Of a DNA stretch of 64,000 nt, positions 17,978-27,228 are shown piece after piece. The DNA is from CAZDRI01 sp964508055. Lineage in GTDB: Bacteria; Pseudomonadota; Gammaproteobacteria; PS1; Pseudothioglobaceae. A program made the translations under genes and the position numbers. Position 1 is the first letter of the stretch. Every line of letters starts with the position of its first letter. A model generated the notes under the pieces. It was not told the origin of the DNA and did no database searches. It was given only the letters and a program-made list of their open reading frames with translations. The stretch is from the NCBI GenBank assembly GCA_964508055.1, contig CAZDRI010000005.1:1-64000 (forward strand), in the 5' to 3' direction.

Positions 17978-19166
17978 ATATCTAGGTAAAAAATTTGGTA
18001 AAAAAATTACAGGCACTCTTATTAGTGATGATAAAACTACAGTTATAAAAGAGTTAAAAGCACAGCATATAATTGTAAAAAAAATTACTATAGAAACCTA
18101 CAATAATAAATGGGTGATTTTTAATAAAGTTTCTGATAGAAATATTTTATTTTTTACTAAAAAACTATCCACAATGATAAGTTCAGGTATCCCTTTACTT
18201 GATTCTTTGAAATTAGTGGATAGTCAAATAGACGATAAAAATCTTAAAACAATTAGTAATGGAATATTAAAAGATTTAGATGGAGGGCTACCTTTAAGTG
18301 AGGCTATCTTAAAATATCCTAATGTTTTTGATGGCTATTATTTAAATATGGTTAAGGCTGGAGAGTTAACAGGCTCCTTAGATGAGTTTTTAAAAAAATT
18401 ATCAGAGTCGTTAGAAAAAAAACAGAAAATCAAATCAGGAATTAAAAGTGCTCTTTTATATCCAGCTATGCTAATAAGTGTAACTTTCATAGTAGCTGTT
18501 TTTATGTTAGCCTATGTTGTTCCTACTTTTGAGATGATGTATAAAAATATGAAAGTAGATTTGCCAGAAATGACAAAAACTATGATTTTAGTAGGGCACT
18601 TTTTTTCAAATCCAGCTAATCTTTTATTTATACTTTTAACTTTTATTTTAATTTTTCTAATATTTAAAGTTTTAAATAAAAATGAATCTTTTAAAACTAT
18701 GAGTGATTCTTTGGTTTTAAAAATACCAATTTTTGGTGGTATATATAATTTATCTATTATGGCTAAATTAGCTTTATTGATGGCAAACCTTACGGCTGCA
18801 GGTATAGGCATAATTAAAATCCTAGAAATAACTATGAATGTATCAAACAATATAATTTTTAAAAAAGCAATTGCTAATATTAAACAAGGGGTGTTAACGG
18901 GCAGAGCATTATCAACAATGTTTAGCTCTGAAAAAGTTTTTGATAAAAACTTCTCTCAATTATTAGCTGTTGGTGAAGAAAGTGGTGATTTAGATAATAT
19001 GCTTTTTTCAGTAGCTAGATATTATGAAGACGAGTTTGATACTATAGTTGCAAACTTTTCTAAAATTATAGAGCCAGTGATGATTTTAATTGTAGGAGGG
19101 ATAATAGGAGTATTAGTTATAGCACTATATTTACCTATTTTTTCTTCTGGTAAGTTAATTGGTTAA
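17964..19166 (+). CDS. mshG: MshG/PilC-like inner-membrane platform protein
   Basis: 400-residue GspF-family polytopic protein with two cytoplasmic helical repeats (FFTKKLSTMISSGIPLLDSL and the later MAKLALLMANLTAAGIGI) and three membrane spans, the last at the C terminus (MILIVGGIIGVLVIALYLPIF). It converts ATPase action into pilin polymerisation. The start overlaps mshE by 14 nt. Last gene of the pilus run; the usual mshF is not recognisable downstream. Confidence 0.9.
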   Translation: MAIYKYLGKKFGKKITGTLISDDKTTVIKELKAQHIIVKKITIETYNNKWVIFNKVSDRNILFFTKKLSTMISSGIPLLDSLKLVDSQIDDKNLKTISNGILKDLDGGLPLSEAILKYPNVFDGYYLNMVKAGELTGSLDEFLKKLSESLEKKQKIKSGIKSALLYPAMLISVTFIVAVFMLAYVVPTFEMMYKNMKVDLPEMTKTMILVGHFFSNPANLLFILLTFILIFLIFKVLNKNESFKTMSDSLVLKIPIFGGIYNLSIMAKLALLMANLTAAGIGIIKILEITMNVSNNIIFKKAIANIKQGVLTGRALSTMFSSEKVFDKNFSQLLAVGEESGDLDNMLFSVARYYEDEFDTIVANFSKIIEPVMILIVGGIIGVLVIALYLPIFSSGKLIG

Positions 19167-19173
19167 AATTATT

Positions 19174-19202
19174 TTGACAATTTTTTTTGCACTATGTAAC
19201 AT
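19174..19202 (+). promoter_or_regulatory. Sigma-70-type promoter before two small membrane-protein genes
   Basis: TTGACA at 19174-19179 is a perfect -35; TAACAT at 19197-19202 (4 of 6) follows at exactly 17 bp. The next gene begins at 19280 after a strong ribosome binding site, GGAGGGG at about 19266-19272. This separates the two unknown genes from the pilus operon. Confidence 0.6.
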
Positions 19203-19279
19203 AAAAAATTAGTTTTTAATTTAGTTTAGTTGTTTTACCAGTATGATTACTATCGCTAACTAAATGGAGGGGAACAGAA

Positions 19280-19840
19280 ATGGATATTTTAACTGGTTTT
19301 ATTATTATTTGGTCTATTAGTTTAGCTATATGGCTTTTTTATCAGACTAATTATAATGAAGCAAAGACCATCAGCAATAATGATGAATTAAACAATAAGA
19401 TATTTGCTAAAGGTATTGAAAAATCAAATGAAAAAATAGAAATTTTTGATGATGGTAATAATAGTGAAAAATTTAATTCAGCTTATGATAATGAAAAAAT
19501 AATTGCTAAGTTAGAAGAGAAAATCAAAACGAATAGCAAGTTTAAGGTTAATATTAAATTTAACTTTAAAGAAAACTTGGCTATTAATAGATTATTAAAA
19601 GAATACCCTAAACAAGTTTCTATTAAATATAATAAAAACAATACCCGTAATGACATTGACAATGATGAATTGCATTTTAAGATTTTTGATAATGGCAACT
19701 TCTGTTATATATCAAAACATGAACTTAACTCTTCAGCTCGTAAGATTGATATTTATGAAAAAAATACTTTTGGTACTTATCACCCAATAGTAAGCAAATA
19801 TAAAAGACAATTTGCAGAACAAGATAAAGTATTTAGCTAA
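19280..19840 (+). CDS. Unrecognised single-span membrane protein
   Basis: 186 residues; I do not recognise the family. One N-terminal membrane span (ILTGFIIIWSISLAIWLFY) precedes a charged, asparagine- and lysine-rich cytoplasmic or periplasmic region with no cysteine pairs and no catalytic motif. The stretch DELHFKIFDNGNFCYISKHE suggests a small folded beta domain. It has its own promoter and strong Shine-Dalgarno, so it is probably expressed. It directly follows the pilus locus but nothing ties it to pilus assembly. The next small gene starts one base after its stop. Confidence 0.7.
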   Translation: MDILTGFIIIWSISLAIWLFYQTNYNEAKTISNNDELNNKIFAKGIEKSNEKIEIFDDGNNSEKFNSAYDNEKIIAKLEEKIKTNSKFKVNIKFNFKENLAINRLLKEYPKQVSIKYNKNNTRNDIDNDELHFKIFDNGNFCYISKHELNSSARKIDIYEKNTFGTYHPIVSKYKRQFAEQDKVFS

Positions 19841-19841
19841 A

Positions 19842-20105
19842 ATGACTGTATACTATATTACAACAGCAATGTGGTTTACTGTAGCTACTTCATTATCAAG
19901 GCAAAATAATGTGCCAAGGACTATTATGGTGATTATTTTTTTTGGTATGTCTCTCTCTTTTGGGATACTATTATTTATTAGTAAGCCACTTCAATTTGAT
20001 TTTAACAATGTTAATGTTGAAATGTTTCAATTTATAAGTTTAATACTTTTATCAATGATAGGTGTTTTTATAATAAAATTTATTTACCATAGTAAAGAAA
20101 AATAA
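19842..20105 (+). CDS. Unrecognised three-span membrane protein
   Basis: 87 residues if started at ATG 19842, one base after the previous stop; an in-frame ATG at 19812 would overlap that gene by 29 nt and is less likely. Predicted spans: residues about 4-20, 29-46 and 60-79, with a short basic tail (YHSKEK). No recognisable domain. Probably translationally coupled to the upstream gene, suggesting that the two products act together. Confidence 0.6.
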   Translation: MTVYYITTAMWFTVATSLSRQNNVPRTIMVIIFFGMSLSFGILLFISKPLQFDFNNVNVEMFQFISLILLSMIGVFIIKFIYHSKEK

Positions 20106-20122
20106 ACTAGTAAATCCATTTT

Positions 20123-20890
20123 TTATAATCGCATTTCTATATGTTGTTTTTGCATATATCTTTTAGCTTGTTTTATAGTATAGATTCCAAAATGAAAAAT
20201 ACTTGCTGCCAGCACTGCGTCAGCTTTTCCTATTTTAATACCTTCTACTAAATGTTCTAAATTACCAACTCCGCCAGAAGCTATAATTGGTATATTGACA
20301 GAGTTACTTATAGTTTTTGTAAGCTCTAAATCAAAACCTTTTTTAGTGCCATCTCTATCCATAGAGGTAAGTAAAATCTCACCAGCACCATAATCAGCCA
20401 TCTTTTTTGCCCATAAAACAGCATCAATTCCAGTTTTATTTCTACCGCCATGGGTAAATATTTCCCATTTGTTAGGGTTTTTAGTTACTTGTTTGGCATC
20501 TATAGCTATCACAATACACTGAGAGCCAAAATGAGAACACACTTCTTTAACTAAGTAAGGGTTTTTAATAGCTGCTGAATTAATTGCTACTTTATCAGCG
20601 CCGGCATTTAGCATAGTTCTTACATCTTCTAATTTTCTAATACCGCCACCAACTGTTAAAGGAATAAAAACTTCATCTGCCACTTTTTCTACCATATGGA
20701 CTAATGTATCTCTGCCTTCGTGACTTGCAGTAATATCTAAAAAGGTTATTTCATCAGCACCTTCTAAGTCATATCTCTTAGCTATATCAACTGGGTCTCC
20801 AGCATCTTTTATATCAACAAATTTAGTACCTTTGACAACTCTACCATTATCAACATCTAAACAAGGGATTATGCGTTTTGTTAAGCTCAT
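20123..20890 (-). CDS. hisF: Imidazole glycerol phosphate synthase cyclase subunit
   Basis: Forms imidazole glycerol phosphate and AICAR from PRFAR with ammonia from HisH, in histidine synthesis. The (beta/alpha)8 barrel of 255 residues starts MSLTKRIIPCLDVDNGRVVKG with the catalytic aspartate in CLDVD, and the second aspartate in VIAIDAK. The frame is open to 20938 but the family start is the ATG at 20890. It stands alone here, away from the other his genes, divergent from uppS with about 30 bp between starts and converging on the small membrane gene. Confidence 0.95.
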   Translation of the reverse strand: MSLTKRIIPCLDVDNGRVVKGTKFVDIKDAGDPVDIAKRYDLEGADEITFLDITASHEGRDTLVHMVEKVADEVFIPLTVGGGIRKLEDVRTMLNAGADKVAINSAAIKNPYLVKEVCSHFGSQCIVIAIDAKQVTKNPNKWEIFTHGGRNKTGIDAVLWAKKMADYGAGEILLTSMDRDGTKKGFDLELTKTISNSVNIPIIASGGVGNLEHLVEGIKIGKADAVLAASIFHFGIYTIKQAKRYMQKQHIEMRL

Positions 20891-20920
20891 AGTATTAATT
20901 TTACCGTATAATTTGCACAG

Positions 20921-21619
20921 ATGATGATACCAAAACACATAGCCATAATAATGGACGGAAATGGTCGTTGGGCAAAAAATAAGTTACTGCCTCGTTTTAG
21001 TGGTCATCAACAAGGATTAAAGGCAGTTAGAAAAGTTGTTAAAGAATGTATAACTTTAAAAATTGAGGTGCTAACTTTATTTGCTTTTAGTTCTGAAAAT
21101 AAAAACCGCCCTAAAGAAGAAATCAAACTTCTCACTAAACTATTTGAATCAGCTTTAAAAAGAGAAATTACAAAGTTAAATGAAAATAATGTTCGCCTTA
21201 ACATTGTTGGTGATATTTCTTTTTTTGGAAATAAATTGCAAAAACTAATTAAAGATGTTGAAGATAAATTAAAAAAAAACAATGGGCTTACTTTAAATAT
21301 TGCTGCAAATTATGGTGGTAGGTGGGATATAGTTGAAACTTGCAAGAAAATATCTACTAAGATAGAAAAAGGCGATATTAAAATTAATGATATTAATGAA
21401 GAGCTGTTTTCTAAAAATACAAGCTTAAGCGGTTATCCAGAAGTTGACTTACTGATTCGCACAAGTAACGAGTTTCGTATAAGTAATTTTATGCTCTGGG
21501 ATATTGCTTATAGTGAACTTTATTTCACTCCAGTGTTATGGCCTGATTTTGATGCAGAAGAGCTAAATAAGGCTATAGTAGAATATCAAAATCGTGATAG
21601 AAGGTTTGGTAAAAGGTAA
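20921..21619 (+). CDS. uppS: Undecaprenyl diphosphate synthase
   Basis: Cis-prenyltransferase making the C55 carrier lipid for cell wall synthesis. The 232-residue protein has the family motifs HIAIIMDGNGRWA near the N terminus (catalytic Asp), GHQQGL, FAFSSENKNRP, NIAANYGGRWDI, and DLLIRTSNE..RISNFMLWD. Tandem ATGs at 20921 and 20924 are both usable. It is one base upstream of cdsA, in the standard uppS-cdsA-dxr order. Confidence 0.95.
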   Translation: MMIPKHIAIIMDGNGRWAKNKLLPRFSGHQQGLKAVRKVVKECITLKIEVLTLFAFSSENKNRPKEEIKLLTKLFESALKREITKLNENNVRLNIVGDISFFGNKLQKLIKDVEDKLKKNNGLTLNIAANYGGRWDIVETCKKISTKIEKGDIKINDINEELFSKNTSLSGYPEVDLLIRTSNEFRISNFMLWDIAYSELYFTPVLWPDFDAEELNKAIVEYQNRDRRFGKR

Positions 21620-21620
21620 C

Positions 21621-22436
21621 ATGTTAATAAATAGGGTTGTAACAGCATTATTCTTAGCACCATTATTTGTGTTTGCTATGTACAATTTAAACCGTCCTTA
21701 TTTTTCTTTGCTAATTGCAATAATAGTTTTAATTGCTGCTTGGGAATGGACTTCTTTTGTAAAAATTAAATCAAATAAAAATAAATCATTTTATGTGTTG
21801 ATAATTTTTATTTTAATGGCACTTAGTTTTAAGTTAGATATTAACTATCAAATAAATTTTTTATTTTTAATTATTTTTTGGTGGTTAATAAATTTAATAT
21901 GGATATTAAAATATCCAAAACTACAATCATTTTGGTATAAAAACCAATTATTACGAGGCTTAAATGGGATATTGGTCATTGTCCCTACATGGCTTTCTTT
22001 TATCTTAATCCGTGAATTGTTAGGAGCAGGCTGGTTATTATTTTTGCTATTTTTAATTTGGGGGGCTGACACTGGTGCTTATTTTGTAGGTAAAAATTTT
22101 GGTAAAAGAAAGTTATTAAAAAAAGTAAGTCCAGGTAAGACTGTAGAGGGGGTTATTGGTGCTATAGCAATAAGCATAGTAATAAGCATCTTAGCTCTTT
22201 ATAGTAATAATATAAGTTATGACAAGTGGTTTTTATATATTGTGCTTACTTTTTTAGTTGTTATAACATCTGTTGTAGGAGATTTGTTTGAAAGCATTTT
22301 TAAAAGAGCTACTAATATGAAAGATAGTGGTAGTATATTGCCAGGACATGGCGGTATTTTAGATAGGATTGATAGCCTTACTTCTGCATCACCAGTATTT
22401 TTAATAGGATGTTTATTTATTGAAAATTTATTATGA
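21621..22436 (+). CDS. cdsA: Phosphatidate cytidylyltransferase
   Basis: Makes CDP-diacylglycerol from phosphatidate and CTP. A 271-residue membrane protein with about eight spans and the CDS signature GDLFESIFKRATNMKDSG followed by LPGHGGILDRIDSL, plus SPGKTVEG. I start it at ATG 21621, just after the uppS stop and preceded by AAAAGG, instead of the longer frame from 21594. It overlaps dxr by 4 nt (ATGA). Confidence 0.93.
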   Translation: MLINRVVTALFLAPLFVFAMYNLNRPYFSLLIAIIVLIAAWEWTSFVKIKSNKNKSFYVLIIFILMALSFKLDINYQINFLFLIIFWWLINLIWILKYPKLQSFWYKNQLLRGLNGILVIVPTWLSFILIRELLGAGWLLFLLFLIWGADTGAYFVGKNFGKRKLLKKVSPGKTVEGVIGAIAISIVISILALYSNNISYDKWFLYIVLTFLVVITSVVGDLFESIFKRATNMKDSGSILPGHGGILDRIDSLTSASPVFLIGCLFIENLL

Positions 22437-23590
22437 AAAATATTGTTATTTTAGGAGCGACAGGCTCTATAGGTCAAAACACTCTTAAAGTAATATCTTT
22501 ACATCCTGATAAGTATAAAGTTTACGCTATTGGAGCAAATAAAAATTATAAAAAAATATTTGAGTTTTGCCTTATTTACAAGCCTGTTTATGCGGTAATG
22601 AGTGATGTAAAAGCAGCTCAAAAATTACAAGATAAGTTAGAATTAAAATCTGATACCATTGTATTGTCAGGGTTAGAGTCTTTAGACAAAATAGCAGCTG
22701 ATAATGAAGTTGACTATGTAATGGCAAGCATAGTTGGCAGTGTTGGGATGCAATCTGCATTAAGTGCAATCAAAGCAGGTAAAAGAGTCTTACTTGCTAA
22801 TAAAGAATCTTTAGTATTAGCAGGAGAGATCTTTATTAAAGAGGTTAAAAAAAATAATGCTGAATTAATACCAATAGATAGCGAACATTCTGCAATATTT
22901 CAAAGTTTAGCTTCAGGTAAGATTCAAGATGTTGAAAAAATTGAACTTACTGCATCTGGAGGACCCTTTTTAAAAACAGCGTTAAATAGTCTAAAAAATG
23001 TAACCCCTAAAGAAGCTATAAAACACCCTAACTGGAGCATGGGTAAAAAAATATCAGTTGATTCTGCAACTATGATAAATAAAGGTTTAGAAGTAATTGA
23101 AGCACATTATTTATTTAATATGCCAAGTAATAAGATTGATGTTATTATTCACCCGCAAAGTATAGTCCACTCATCTGTTTATTTTAAAGATGGCTCTACC
23201 ATATCACAAGTGGGCATACCTGATATGAGGACCGCCATATCTTATGGATTGGCTTATCCTAATAGACTTAAATCAGGAGTAGATGCAATTGACTTAACAT
23301 CTGTTAGCCCACTAGAGTTTTTTAAACCTAATTTAAAAAAATTTCGTTGCTTAAAATTAGCGTACCAAGCATTAGAAAAAGGAAATTATGCAATTATAGC
23401 CCTAAATGCAGCTAATGAAATTGCAGTTGATGCTTTTTTAAATAATGAAATAGCTTTTTTAGATATAGCAAAAATAATAGAAAAAACTTTAGAAAATATT
23501 AAAGAAGTTAATATAGATAGTTTGTCAAATGTTATTGAAAATGATAAACTATACCGTCAAATCACAAAAGAAATCATTTTAAAAATTTAA
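22433..23590 (+). CDS. dxr: 1-deoxy-D-xylulose 5-phosphate reductoisomerase
   Basis: Second step of the non-mevalonate isoprenoid pathway, giving MEP; it feeds the isopentenyl units used by UppS next door. The 385-residue protein begins with an NADPH-binding GATGSIGQNTL and has LANKESLVLAG, the metal-binding IDSEHSAIFQ, and HPNWSMGKKISVDSATMINKG. Starts in an ATGA overlap with cdsA. In many gammaproteobacteria rseP and bamA follow; here an M23 peptidase follows instead. Confidence 0.95.
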   Translation: MKNIVILGATGSIGQNTLKVISLHPDKYKVYAIGANKNYKKIFEFCLIYKPVYAVMSDVKAAQKLQDKLELKSDTIVLSGLESLDKIAADNEVDYVMASIVGSVGMQSALSAIKAGKRVLLANKESLVLAGEIFIKEVKKNNAELIPIDSEHSAIFQSLASGKIQDVEKIELTASGGPFLKTALNSLKNVTPKEAIKHPNWSMGKKISVDSATMINKGLEVIEAHYLFNMPSNKIDVIIHPQSIVHSSVYFKDGSTISQVGIPDMRTAISYGLAYPNRLKSGVDAIDLTSVSPLEFFKPNLKKFRCLKLAYQALEKGNYAIIALNAANEIAVDAFLNNEIAFLDIAKIIEKTLENIKEVNIDSLSNVIENDKLYRQITKEIILKI

Positions 23591-23599
23591 TTAAAAACT

Positions 23600-24976
23600 A
23601 TGTTTGAATATATAAAAAAAAATATCCTGAAATTTTTCATATTAGCATCAATATTACTTATTTTATTATTTCTCTTACTTATAAATGGAGAAGATAAAAC
23701 CAAAGACTTATCTACTAATGTAAAAACTGAAGAAGTAGAAGCAAGCAAAAGCAAAAAAACAACTAATAATAAAATATTAAGCGATATTTTAAACAATAAA
23801 GCTAATGAAGAAAAAAGTATAAAAATAGTCAAAAACCAAAGCCAACCAAAGCAAATAAAACCTAAAGAAAAACCTAAAAAAGTAGCTAAAACTTTTATAG
23901 TAAAGGAAAAAGATACTCTTTCCACATATTTTAAAAAATTAAAGCTATCAGAAACTAGCTTGGCAAATATGCTTAACGATATCCCATATAAAAATATTTT
24001 GGATAATTTGAGCTTAGGGCAGACTTTGACTTTTGTAATTAAGAATAAAAAACTTTTAGGCTTAAATTATAAAATTGATGCTCTTAATGAATTAAACATA
24101 AATTATATTAATAATAAATTTAATGCTAAATTAGATACTAAAAAAGCAAATACTTTATGGAAAAAAGTCCAGATAAGTATTACTGATTCTTTGTTTAAAG
24201 ATGCATTAAAAGCTGGAGTTAGTGAAAAAACAGTTATGAATATGGCAAAAGTGCTAGTTTATGATTTAGATTTTAATAGAGATTTAAGAAGAGGAGATAA
24301 ATTTTATTTAGTTTATGAAGAGCACAAATCTGATGATAAAACAATAGCTGAAGGAGATATCCTTGCATTAATTTATACAAGTAGAAAAAGAACTATTAAA
24401 GCCTTTTTACATAAGCATAAAAGCAATGAAAAAGCCTACTATAATGATATAGGCATAAGTCTAAAAAAACCTTTTTTAAGAAGTCCACTTAAGTTTGAGA
24501 AAATAAGCTCAAAATTTAGTAACGGTAGATATCATCCGATATATAAAAAGACAAGACCCCATCGTGGTGTGGATTATGTTGCAAAAAAAGGCACTAAGGT
24601 TTATTCAACAGCAAATGGAATTGTTAGCTTTGCAGGCAAAATGAAAGGATATGGAAATGTGATATTTATAAAACATAGTCCAGTTCATACAACTGTGTAT
24701 GCACATCTGCAAAAATTTCATGATAAGATTAAAAAAGGTATTAATGTAAAGCAAGGTCAGCTAATTGCTTATGTTGGTCAAACAGGTTTGGCTACAGGAC
24801 CGCACTTACATTATGAAGTTAGGATAAATGGTGTCCACAGAGACCCTTTAACTACACCTCTTCCTTTTGTTGCACCTATTAAGAAACAAGAAAGAAAAGA
24901 CTTTTATAAAAATGTACAAAATATAGTGAATTTTTTAAAGTCTAAACAAAATGCTCTATACTCTAATAATAGGTAA
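23600..24976 (+). CDS. Membrane-anchored M23 peptidoglycan endopeptidase (MepM-like)
   Basis: 458 residues. N-terminal membrane anchor (residues about 11-31), a lysine-rich periplasmic linker, a LysM/OapA-like domain (FIVKEKDTLSTYFKKLKLSE, residues about 93-150), and a C-terminal LytM domain with the zinc ligands H and D in RPHRGVDYVA and the HLH motif in ATGPHLHYEVR. The ligand set is complete, so it should cut peptide cross-links in the sacculus to allow wall growth. The last 26 nt overlap the start of the broken GST gene. Confidence 0.9.
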   Translation: MFEYIKKNILKFFILASILLILLFLLLINGEDKTKDLSTNVKTEEVEASKSKKTTNNKILSDILNNKANEEKSIKIVKNQSQPKQIKPKEKPKKVAKTFIVKEKDTLSTYFKKLKLSETSLANMLNDIPYKNILDNLSLGQTLTFVIKNKKLLGLNYKIDALNELNINYINNKFNAKLDTKKANTLWKKVQISITDSLFKDALKAGVSEKTVMNMAKVLVYDLDFNRDLRRGDKFYLVYEEHKSDDKTIAEGDILALIYTSRKRTIKAFLHKHKSNEKAYYNDIGISLKKPFLRSPLKFEKISSKFSNGRYHPIYKKTRPHRGVDYVAKKGTKVYSTANGIVSFAGKMKGYGNVIFIKHSPVHTTVYAHLQKFHDKIKKGINVKQGQLIAYVGQTGLATGPHLHYEVRINGVHRDPLTTPLPFVAPIKKQERKDFYKNVQNIVNFLKSKQNALYSNNR

Positions 24977-25606
24977 CAAAAATTATTCATCATGGTCATT
25001 GAGACCATGGTTTTGGATGAAATACAATAATATTGAATTCCAAGAAAAAAAATTCTGCTATTTAAAGAGGATACTGCTGCTAATTTAGAACAATACTTTT
25101 CTAATTTTAAAGTGCCAGTGTTAATTGACAATAATGCAAATATAAAAGTTTGGGATACTTTAGCAATAATGGAGTATTTAGCGGAAGAACATACCAATAG
25201 TTACAGCTATCCTAAAAATAAAAAGTCAAGAGCGCTGGCTCGTTCAATAACAGCAGAAATGCACTCTAGTTTTTATCATTTGCGTAATGAATTGCCAATG
25301 AATTGTAGAAAGAGGTTTAATAATTTTACTATCTCTTATAAGGCTCAACAAGATGTTAACAGAGTTGTTGATATTTGGGACTTATGTCGTAGTAATCATA
25401 GTGACAAAGGGGATTGGTTATTTGGAGAATTTTCCATTGCAGACGCTATGTTTGCACCAATAGCCTTAAGATTTTATGGTTATGATATAAAACTTAGTCC
25501 AGCATCAAAAAAATATGTGACTACAATAGTAAACAATATTTTTATTAAAGATTGGATTAAAAAAGGAGCACAAGAAAAAGAAATTATTATTGAAGGTGAA
25601 GTATAA
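24951..25606 (+). pseudogene. Glutathione S-transferase gene with a poly-A frameshift
   Basis: An ATG at 24951 opens a frame reading MLYTLIIGNKNYSSWSLRPW, the classic N terminus of a GST subfamily with the SSWSLRPW glutathione-site segment. It goes out of frame at a run of eight A (25045-25052) and the rest of the protein continues in another frame (FKEDTAANLEQ, then PVLIDNN, ADAMFAPIALRFYGYD). One extra A would restore a single frame of about 218 codons. Either a real mutation, a sequencing or assembly error in the homopolymer, or a gene rescued by transcriptional slippage. It begins inside the 3' end of the M23 gene, so the two were probably co-transcribed. Confidence 0.8.
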
Positions 25607-25656
25607 AAAACTTTGTCTTGAATTAAAATCATAAGTGCAAAAAATTCCAATCATAC

Positions 25657-26529
25657 ATGAAAACTAAAGATATTATTAATCTAATAACCCTCTCAGCTTT
25701 GTGGGGGATGTCATTTTTATTTACTCGTGTTGCGGTAACAGATTTTGGCTCATTTGCACTAACAGAAGCAAGAGTTTTCATTGCTGCATTATTTCTACTC
25801 CCTATTATTTTATTTAAGAAAAAGCATAAAGATATGATTACTCATTTTGGCAAAATAATAATTATAGGTTTTTTAAATTCAGCATTACCATTTTTTCTTT
25901 TTGCTTATGCTGTGATATATATCTCTGCTGGTCTTGCTTCAATATTAAATGCCACTACAACAATGTTTACTGCAATAGTCGGATACCTATGGTTTAAAGA
26001 TAAACTAACCTATATGGCTGCTTTTGGATTAATAATTGGTTTTACAGGAGTGACGATTTTAGTTTGGGGTAAAGTTTCATTAGATGTAGTTAGCGGCGGG
26101 TTAGCGGTTTTAGCAGGACTTTTAGCGTCTTTTAGCTATAGCATATCAATAAACTTTATAAAAAGATATATGGGTAATGTTGATCCACTTGCGATTGCAT
26201 GTGGCAGTCAAATAAGTGCTGCAATTATTTTATTACCTTTGGCTCTACTATATATACCAGATGCTATGCCTTCAGCTATAAGTTGGCTGAACATTATGGC
26301 GCTTGGCATTGCAGGGACAGGACTTGCTTTTATTATTTATTTTCCACTAATTAAAAGTGTAGGACCAGCTAAGGCATCAACTGTAACTTATCTTATACCA
26401 GTATTTGGAATGTTTTGGGGAGCTGTTATTTTAAATGAAGTAGTTACTCTTAGGATGGTTGTAGCATGTATTATAATTTTGTTAGGGGCAGCAATGGCTA
26501 CTGGTTTAATAAAATTTAGAAAGGCATAA
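25657..26529 (+). CDS. EamA/DMT-family exporter
   Basis: 290 residues with about ten membrane spans in two five-helix EamA halves (ALWGMSFLFTRVAV early; a second start near LLASFSYSISINFIKRYMG). Members export amino acids, nucleobases or other metabolites; the substrate cannot be read from sequence. It opens a tight cluster with an amino-acid racemase, a Gate-domain membrane protein and an ABM-domain protein (spacings 6, -8 and 2 bp), so amino-acid handling is a reasonable guess. Confidence 0.85.
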   Translation: MKTKDIINLITLSALWGMSFLFTRVAVTDFGSFALTEARVFIAALFLLPIILFKKKHKDMITHFGKIIIIGFLNSALPFFLFAYAVIYISAGLASILNATTTMFTAIVGYLWFKDKLTYMAAFGLIIGFTGVTILVWGKVSLDVVSGGLAVLAGLLASFSYSISINFIKRYMGNVDPLAIACGSQISAAIILLPLALLYIPDAMPSAISWLNIMALGIAGTGLAFIIYFPLIKSVGPAKASTVTYLIPVFGMFWGAVILNEVVTLRMVVACIIILLGAAMATGLIKFRKA

Positions 26530-26535
26530 TATAAT

Positions 26536-27228
26536 ATGAAGACTATAGGAATACTGGCAGGTATGAGTTGGCAGAGTAGTGTTATTTACTACCAAGAGTT
26601 AAACTTGGCAATTCAAAAAAAACTTGGAGCAAATCACAGTGCAAAAATCGTAATGTATAGTGTTGATTTTGCACCTATTGTTAAATTACAGCATGAAAAT
26701 AAATGGCAAGAAATTAAAAATATATTAATAGATGCAGCAAAAAAAGTTGAAAAAGCTGGTGCTGATTTTTTATTAATTGCAACTAATACCATGCATAAAC
26801 TAGCGGATGATATTAATGAAGCCATAAATATCCCTATTGTCCATATAGCTGATGAGGTGGGTCAAGCCATATCAAACGATAACATCAATACTGTTGGTTT
26901 ATTGGCTACATCTTTTACAATGAGAGAGGATTTTTATAAGGATTATCTATTAAATAATTACAATATAAATACAATTGTGCCCCAACAAAAAGACATCAAG
27001 ATAGTACATAATGTTATTTATAATGAATTATGCTTAGGAAATGTTTTAACAAGTTCAAGGGAAGAATATTTAAGAATAATAGATAACCTTGTATCAAAAG
27101 GAGCTGAAGGTATTATCTTAGGCTGCACTGAAATACCTATGTTATTAACAAAAAGCCACAGTAAAGTTAAAATGTATGATTCAACAAGATTACATATTAA
27201 TAAAGCTATAGAGTTAGCTCTTGTCTAA
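26536..27228 (+). CDS. YgeA-like amino-acid racemase
   Basis: 230-residue Asp/Glu racemase-family protein, the same length as E. coli YgeA. The catalytic acid-base pair matches that enzyme's reported Thr/Cys pair at the same numbers: T83 in ATNTMHK and C197 in LGCTEIP. It begins MKTIGILAGMSWQSS as in the family. Expected to interconvert L- and D-forms of one or several amino acids (YgeA is broad-specificity), possibly for cell wall or release into the medium via the upstream exporter. It overlaps the next gene by 8 nt. Confidence 0.88.
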   Translation: MKTIGILAGMSWQSSVIYYQELNLAIQKKLGANHSAKIVMYSVDFAPIVKLQHENKWQEIKNILIDAAKKVEKAGADFLLIATNTMHKLADDINEAINIPIVHIADEVGQAISNDNINTVGLLATSFTMREDFYKDYLLNNYNINTIVPQQKDIKIVHNVIYNELCLGNVLTSSREEYLRIIDNLVSKGAEGIILGCTEIPMLLTKSHSKVKMYDSTRLHINKAIELALV

